A stretch of 7,773 bases of DNA from assembly GCA_902780985.1 (NCBI GenBank), contig CACZHN010000118.1, positions 1 through 7,773 on the forward strand, given 5' to 3'. The stretch is from an uncultured Lachnospiraceae bacterium. GTDB taxonomy: Bacteria; Bacillota_A; Clostridia; Lachnospirales; Lachnospiraceae. Position numbers and translations under genes: made by a program. Positions 4,652 through 7,773 of the stretch are shown here, in pieces. Each line of letters begins with the position of its first letter. The stretch's first letter is position 1. The notes under the pieces are model-generated. The model made no database searches and had not been told where the DNA came from. It saw only the letters and a program-made list of their open reading frames with translations.

Positions 4652-7005
4652 CACTCAATCCCTCTGTAAAAGTTTCCGTGTGTATATTTGAATTCCGGTC
4701 TGTCGACTCCCGACGCGTAGGCTTTCATAACCTGCGTCACTTCGTCGGCTGATTCGTTGGTAAATGAAATCAGGGTATTCCCGAACTGCTTCTTCTCCGC
4801 GAAGAGGCACTGCGGAAGCCCATTCAGTATCACATTATAATATAAAATGCCGTTCGGAATTATGAAAAACTGATTAAACTTGTCGTCTTTCACCGAAAGC
4901 GTACGTTTCTTTGTAGCAAGTGCAGCTGTGATCATAACCGGAAGTCGGCCGTAGATAAGCTGCATGCTTCCGCCGGTTCCGGAATAGTCTATTCCCGCAA
5001 GTTCCTGCTTATTCAGCTCGTAAGGTGCCTCAAAGATGACTCCCGGGATTTCATTTGCGAAATGCTTCACTGCCCCGTCGTTATAGGCATATACGGAAGC
5101 TCCCAGAATGATCTGCTTATCGAAGCCTTCCGTTTCGATCATCTTCTTTATTACTGCGTAATCATCTATATTTCTTATATAGATTATGTCAACCTGATCC
5201 GGCAGTCTTCTGTAGTCCGAGCCCTCCGCCAGACTGTGGTTATGAGGAAGCATAAGACCTGTGGTATATTGCGTGCCACGCAGTTCCTCCAGCAGTCCTT
5301 CGGCCTGCTCCGGCTCCATTCCGAGTCCCAGATCCACCATAATTACGGCATCCTCAATCGGATTCTGAGCCAGATACTCCGTCAAAGCGTCCATCTGATC
5401 CACATAGTTCACCGAGATGAATACTCGGGGACGGAGGTCGCGTCCCATTTTGACTCCCTGGGGACGGAGGTCATGTGTCATTTTGACTACATGACCTCCG
5501 TCCCCGCGTTTCATTTTGACTACGCGACCTCCGTCCCCGTTTGTCATTTTCTCGACTGCGGCTCTGCGCATGTCGTTTAAGACTGATACGGGGATGAAGC
5601 TTTGACCGTCGTTATCGGCGGTGAAGTTACGGAGGATGAAGTCTGTGTCTCCCAGGCGGCCTGCAGCCTTCTTCAGTACTTCGTCCGTGACAGGGTTCTT
5701 GGATGCCGGGTCGGCTGTCGGGCCTGTGACCGTAACTCCGTTATAGCTGAGAGTTACCGGCTGTCCCTGTCTTAATGTTACTTCTGCGTCCACTTCGATA
5801 CGGGGACGTGTTTCCAGAAGTTCTTCCGTCTTTTTTGTTATGACTGCATTTTTCAGTCGGCGGACTTCCGTTCCCTGTTGGATACTCTTGGTCATCGGAG
5901 CATTGAGGGTAACCACAGTGCCCTCTTTGGCATCCGTATTGGATGTAAGTCTTATCTCCGAACCTCTGCTCATTACCGCCAGTTCGTCGCCGGTATTGAG
6001 ACTTCTGTCCAAACGTATCTTAACGGTTCCTTTTCCTGCGGAAATGACTGTGCCCAGCTTAACGCCGGCATGTCCCTGTTTTCCTGCGGAAATGAGTGCC
6101 GCCTTTGCTATTTCCGAACTTTCCCTTGAAGAAAGCTTCAGATATCCTTCGGTAAATTCACCTCTGCTGAAAACCTCCTTCAGTCTCTCACGAAGCTGTC
6201 TTGCTTTATCGTAAGAGAAACGTCCCGCCATGTAATCATCCACCAGTTCCTTATAGGCACTTACCACGGCAGCGACATAATATTCGTTCTTCATTCTTCC
6301 CTCGATCTTAAGGGAATCAACTCCGGCTTCAATAAGAGCCGGTATATCGGAAAGGGTACACATATCCTTCATGGACATAATGTATCCCGTATTCTTATCA
6401 TGTTTATAAAGCTTTCTGCAAGGCTGTGCGCATCTTCCTCTGTTGCCGCTTCTGCCTCCAGCAAGAGAACTGAGCAGACATCTTCCGCTGTAAGAAAAGC
6501 ACATGGCTCCGTGAACGAAAGCCTCCACCTCTATCGGTACGTTTTTCTTTATCTCTTCAAGTTCCTTCAGAGTTATCTCTCTGTTCATGACAACTCTTTC
6601 GGCACCGAACTCATATGCCAGACGCGCTCCCGCCTCGGCGGTAATATTCATCTGGGTACTCATGTGGATCGGAAGCTCAGGATAATTCTCCTTTATAAAT
6701 TCCGCCACGCCGAAGTCCTGAACCAGCACCGCATCCAGTCCCGCCTCATAGAGGGGATCCAGAAAATCCGAGAGCTCATTCATTTCCTCATTCTTGAAAA
6801 GTGTATTTACGGTAAGATAAACCTTCACACCAAAAAGATGTGCTCTCTCCAATGTGGAAAGAAGCACATCTCTATCAAAATTCCCTGCATACGCTCTGGC
6901 TCCAAAGCTGTTACCGGCAAGATATACCGCATCAGCCCCGGCTCTGAGAGCTGCTTCAAAAGCTTCCTTGTTACCGCATGGTGCAAGTATTTCCGGTCTA
7001 TGCAT
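4651..7005 (-). CDS. U32 peptidase-family protein with DUF3656 (RlhA/TrhP-like, probable RNA hydroxylation enzyme)
   Basis: This 784-residue protein begins MHRPEILAPCGNKEAFEAAL, the usual U32 N-terminus. The family signature is clear at EAFVHGAMCFSYSGRCLLSS (161-180). C169, C176, C192 and C196 lie in the region that supplies Fe-S ligands, followed by SLKIEGRMKNEYYVA (231-245). A DUF3656-like region follows (about 310-480) and then a further domain (about 527-784). In E. coli the U32 proteins RlhA (with DUF3656) and TrhP hydroxylate 23S rRNA and tRNA using prephenate-dependent chemistry, so RNA hydroxylation is more likely than proteolysis; that is inference. The ATG at 7005 is chosen because GAGAGGG is 9 nt upstream and homologous sequence begins there; an upstream in-frame ATG at 7101 would add 32 residues that only re-read zapA. 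It overlaps zapA by 8 bp and the SEDS start by 1 bp. Residues 486-529 are four 11-residue repeats made by a palindromic DNA array. Confidence 0.94.
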   Translation of the reverse strand: MHRPEILAPCGNKEAFEAALRAGADAVYLAGNSFGARAYAGNFDRDVLLSTLERAHLFGVKVYLTVNTLFKNEEMNELSDFLDPLYEAGLDAVLVQDFGVAEFIKENYPELPIHMSTQMNITAEAGARLAYEFGAERVVMNREITLKELEEIKKNVPIEVEAFVHGAMCFSYSGRCLLSSLAGGRSGNRGRCAQPCRKLYKHDKNTGYIMSMKDMCTLSDIPALIEAGVDSLKIEGRMKNEYYVAAVVSAYKELVDDYMAGRFSYDKARQLRERLKEVFSRGEFTEGYLKLSSRESSEIAKAALISAGKQGHAGVKLGTVISAGKGTVKIRLDRSLNTGDELAVMSRGSEIRLTSNTDAKEGTVVTLNAPMTKSIQQGTEVRRLKNAVITKKTEELLETRPRIEVDAEVTLRQGQPVTLSYNGVTVTGPTADPASKNPVTDEVLKKAAGRLGDTDFILRNFTADNDGQSFIPVSVLNDMRRAAVEKMTNGDGGRVVKMKRGDGGHVVKMTHDLRPQGVKMGRDLRPRVFISVNYVDQMDALTEYLAQNPIEDAVIMVDLGLGMEPEQAEGLLEELRGTQYTTGLMLPHNHSLAEGSDYRRLPDQVDIIYIRNIDDYAVIKKMIETEGFDKQIILGASVYAYNDGAVKHFANEIPGVIFEAPYELNKQELAGIDYSGTGGSMQLIYGRLPVMITAALATKKRTLSVKDDKFNQFFIIPNGILYYNVILNGLPQCLFAEKKQFGNTLISFTNESADEVTQVMKAYASGVDRPEFKYTHGNFYRGIE
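4660..4665 (-). promoter_or_regulatory. Ribosome binding site deciding the SEDS start
   Basis: AGAGGG is 8 nt from the ATG at 4651 and 5 nt from the GTG at 4654. Start codon quality and the TGATG stop/start coupling favour the ATG. Confidence 0.6.
5427..5538. repeat. Outer 17-bp inverted repeat of the array
   Basis: GGGGACGGAGGTCGCGT (5427-5443) and ACGCGACCTCCGTCCCC (5522-5538) are exact reverse complements that enclose the inner palindrome. They differ from the inner pair at GCG versus ATG, with both arms of each pair changed together. Confidence 0.92.
5460..5505. repeat. Inner 17-bp inverted repeat of the array
   Basis: GGGGACGGAGGTCATGT (5460-5476) and ACATGACCTCCGTCCCC (5489-5505) are exact reverse complements around 12 nt. 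Within that loop GTCA (5477-5480) and TGAC (5484-5487) can add four more pairs. The structure can form a long hairpin in the mRNA or a cruciform in DNA. Confidence 0.93.
6031..6095 (-). repeat. 17-bp direct repeat within the U32 gene
   Basis: TTTTCCTGCGGAAATGA occurs at 6031-6047 and again at 6079-6095, 48 bp (16 codons) apart and in the same frame. Each copy encodes SAGK preceded by Ile (around residues 305-309 and 321-325). Each also contains the small dyad TTTCC/GGAAA. It may be a small local duplication or a coincidence of similar codons. Confidence 0.6.
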
Positions 7006-7408
7006 TATTCCTTTCCCTCTCAGCCTCAAGCTGAACAACCTTACGCTGAAGTGCAGCAACCTGTTCCTTATATTCCTCAACAAGCTTAAGTGCTGCCTCA
7101 TGCTTTATCTGTGACTCAATAACTTCATGGCGCAGTTCATACAGCTGCTGTTCCTTATCGGTGTTATCATTTCCTGCCTCATCAGCTCTTGACTTAGCCT
7201 TGAAATAATCATCTGCGATATTAAGTGCAAGAAGAACTCCCTGATACTCAGTATTCATTCTTCTGTACTCCTCAGATGTCTTGCACTCTGCAATCTTATT
7301 ATTTATATAAGTTGCAACGTTCTGAAGATAATCCTCACCTTCATATCCACTGAGTGTATAAACCTTTCCGTTAATAACAACAGGTATATCAATTTTTGAC
7401 TGTGCCAT
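6998..7408 (-). CDS. zapA: Cell division protein ZapA
   Basis: ZapA binds FtsZ polymers in the cytoplasm and bundles them at the division ring. The protein is 136 residues. The N-terminal part (about 5-72) is the ZapA domain, with IPVVINGKVYTLSGYEGEDY (8-27) and the helix LQNVATYINNKIAECK (28-43). The C-terminal part (about 85-134) is rich in Glu, Lys, Gln and Leu and looks like a continuous coiled coil, consistent with ZapA dimer/tetramer assembly. It is somewhat longer than typical ZapA of about 85-110 residues because of that coil. The ATG at 7408 has AGAGG 7 nt upstream. It sits 16 bp after ruvB and overlaps the U32 start by 8 bp (ATGCATAG). The assignment rests on domain resemblance and context. 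Confidence 0.92.
   Translation of the reverse strand: MAQSKIDIPVVINGKVYTLSGYEGEDYLQNVATYINNKIAECKTSEEYRRMNTEYQGVLLALNIADDYFKAKSRADEAGNDNTDKEQQLYELRHEVIESQIKHEAALKLVEEYKEQVAALQRKVVQLEAERERNNA
7015..7021 (-). promoter_or_regulatory. Ribosome binding site deciding the U32 start
   Basis: GAGAGGG lies 9 nt before the ATG at 7005, with a second AAGGA-like stretch closer in. It lies within the last codons of zapA and supports the short 8-bp overlap rather than a start at 7101. Confidence 0.65.
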
Positions 7409-7424
7409 TCTTCCACCTCTATAA

Positions 7425-7773
7425 TCATGCTTTCGGCTCAGCTATGCCGAAATGTCTATATGTCTGCGCTGTTACTGTTCTACCCTTTGGCGTTCTGTTT
7501 ATAAAACCGTTCTTTATCAGATATGGCTCATAAACTTCCTCTATTGTTCCTGTATCTTCACCTATTGAAGCCGCCAGAACTTCAAGTCCTACCGGTCCTC
7601 CGTTATAGTTCTTGATGATGGTCATCAGAAGATTTCTATCAGTATCATCAAGTCCGAAGGAATCCACATCCAGCTTATCTAATGCGCTTACTGCTACATT
7701 ATAATCAATTTTTCCTTTATGTTCAACCTCTGCGAAATCTCTTACTCGCTTGAGAAGTCGGTTTGCGAGTCTC
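7425..7773 (-). CDS. ruvB: Holliday junction branch migration helicase RuvB, C-terminal part (cut by window edge)
   Basis: RuvB is the hexameric AAA+ motor that, with RuvA, drives branch migration of Holliday junctions in recombination repair. The frame is open to the right edge, so the gene starts outside the window. The visible 115 residues begin [17 protein letters not shown], the end of the AAA+ small domain. They continue into the C-terminal winged-helix DNA-binding domain with [19 protein letters not shown] and [17 protein letters not shown], both diagnostic of RuvB. It ends with TGA at 7425-7427. A GTG at 7667 is an internal Val codon, not a start. About two thirds of the usual 330-350 residues, including Walker A and B, lie outside. 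It is the first gene seen of the run into zapA. Confidence 0.97.
   Translation of the reverse strand, partial: RLANRLLKRVRDFAEVEHKGKIDYNVAVSALDKLDVDSFGLDDTDRNLLMTIIKNYNGGPVGLEVLAASIGEDTGTIEEVYEPYLIKNGFINRTPKGRTVTAQTYRHFGIAEPKA

Larger units (their letters stand above)
5419..5550 (-). repeat. Four-unit 33-bp palindromic repeat array inside the U32 gene (REP/BIME-like)
   Basis: Four units of 33 bp give a 132-bp array. On the plus strand, units 1 and 2 start with GGGGACGGAGGTC (5427 and 5460) and units 3 and 4 carry its inverse GACCTCCGTCCCC (5493-5505 and 5526-5538). The arms form two nested perfect 17-bp inverted repeats: 5427-5443 with 5522-5538, and 5460-5476 with 5489-5505. The linker CATTTTGACT or a close variant recurs between arms at the same period. 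Read in the gene it encodes KMTNGDGGRVV, KMKRGDGGHVV, KMTHDLRPQGV and KMGRDLRPRVF (residues 486-529). No stop or frameshift results. GGGGACGG...CCGTCCCC palindromes recall dispersed REP-type repeats of Firmicutes, but no REP transposase is in the window. Copies elsewhere in the genome cannot be checked here. Confidence 0.93.

Noticed and set aside
5460..5505. Intrinsic terminator inside the U32 gene
   Set aside because: The hairpin is strong but no T-run follows it on the minus strand, and the coding frame continues through it.
5419..5550. CRISPR array
   Set aside because: Units are inverted relative to each other, the period is only 33 bp with no variable spacers, and the whole is translated in frame. 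It is a palindromic repeat, not repeat-spacer DNA.
5419..5550. Internal translation starts using GGAGGT in the repeats before the recurring ATG
   Set aside because: The GGAGG to ATG distance is about 13 nt or only 2 nt, both poor, and the downstream domain continues in the same frame as the full protein.
5797..5806. Another GGGGACG copy as part of the palindromic element family
   Set aside because: Only seven bases match, with no inverse partner nearby; it is explained by the coding sequence (ArgProArg codons).
6400..7089. Plus-strand open frame of 229 codons opposite the U32 gene
   Set aside because: It is antisense to well-supported U32 and zapA coding sequence and gives a product of no recognisable family.
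7006..7101. Upstream in-frame ATG extending the U32 protein by 32 residues
   Set aside because: The extension is an Arg/Leu-rich reading of zapA in another frame, resembles no U32 N-terminus, and the ATG at 7005 has a good ribosome binding site.
7425..7667. A separate 80-residue gene starting at GTG 7667
   Set aside because: The frame is open to the window edge and the upstream residues continue the RuvB sequence, so the GTG is an internal valine.

Overview
The window looks like chromosomal housekeeping DNA from a Gram-positive member of the Clostridia, most likely Lachnospiraceae. I judge this from protein character: a Cys4 zinc-ribbon L28, a class B sortase, a SEDS/PBP pair, a U32+DUF3656 protein, consistently good AGGAGG-type ribosome binding sites and medium GC. 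No database search was possible, so genus and species are open.

Layout. On the plus strand only rpmB (53-238) is coded, ending in a strong hairpin terminator (268-295). Everything else is on the minus strand. In transcription order it is: the 3' end of ruvB (7773-7425), zapA (7408-6998), a U32 peptidase-family gene with DUF3656 (7005-4651), a FtsW/RodA-type SEDS glycosyltransferase (4651-3230), a class B penicillin-binding protein (3321-1804), then a 130-bp AT-rich gap holding a promoter, a Nudix hydrolase (1673-1221) and a class B sortase (1187-348). A terminator at 321-343 closes the minus-strand run, convergent with rpmB.

How the genes work together. ruvB, zapA, U32, SEDS and PBP are packed with a 16-bp gap and overlaps of 8, 1 and 92 bp, so they probably form one translationally coupled operon. 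The SEDS/PBP pair is a complete peptidoglycan polymerase plus transpeptidase module. ZapA acts on the FtsZ ring, and the U32 protein resembles the Fe-S enzymes that hydroxylate RNA. The Nudix-sortase pair has its own near-consensus promoter and a leader with two small dyads, so it can be expressed separately.

The most unusual object is a 132-bp array of four 33-bp units inside the U32 gene (5419-5550). It is built from two nested, perfect 17-bp inverted repeats of the GGGGACGGAGGTC type. It is read in frame as four 11-residue repeats at an apparent interdomain linker, and looks like a REP/BIME-like palindromic element accommodated in a coding sequence. The 92-bp dual-coding overlap between the SEDS and PBP genes is the second notable point. 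I saw no phage, CRISPR, tRNA or rRNA genes and no transposase.
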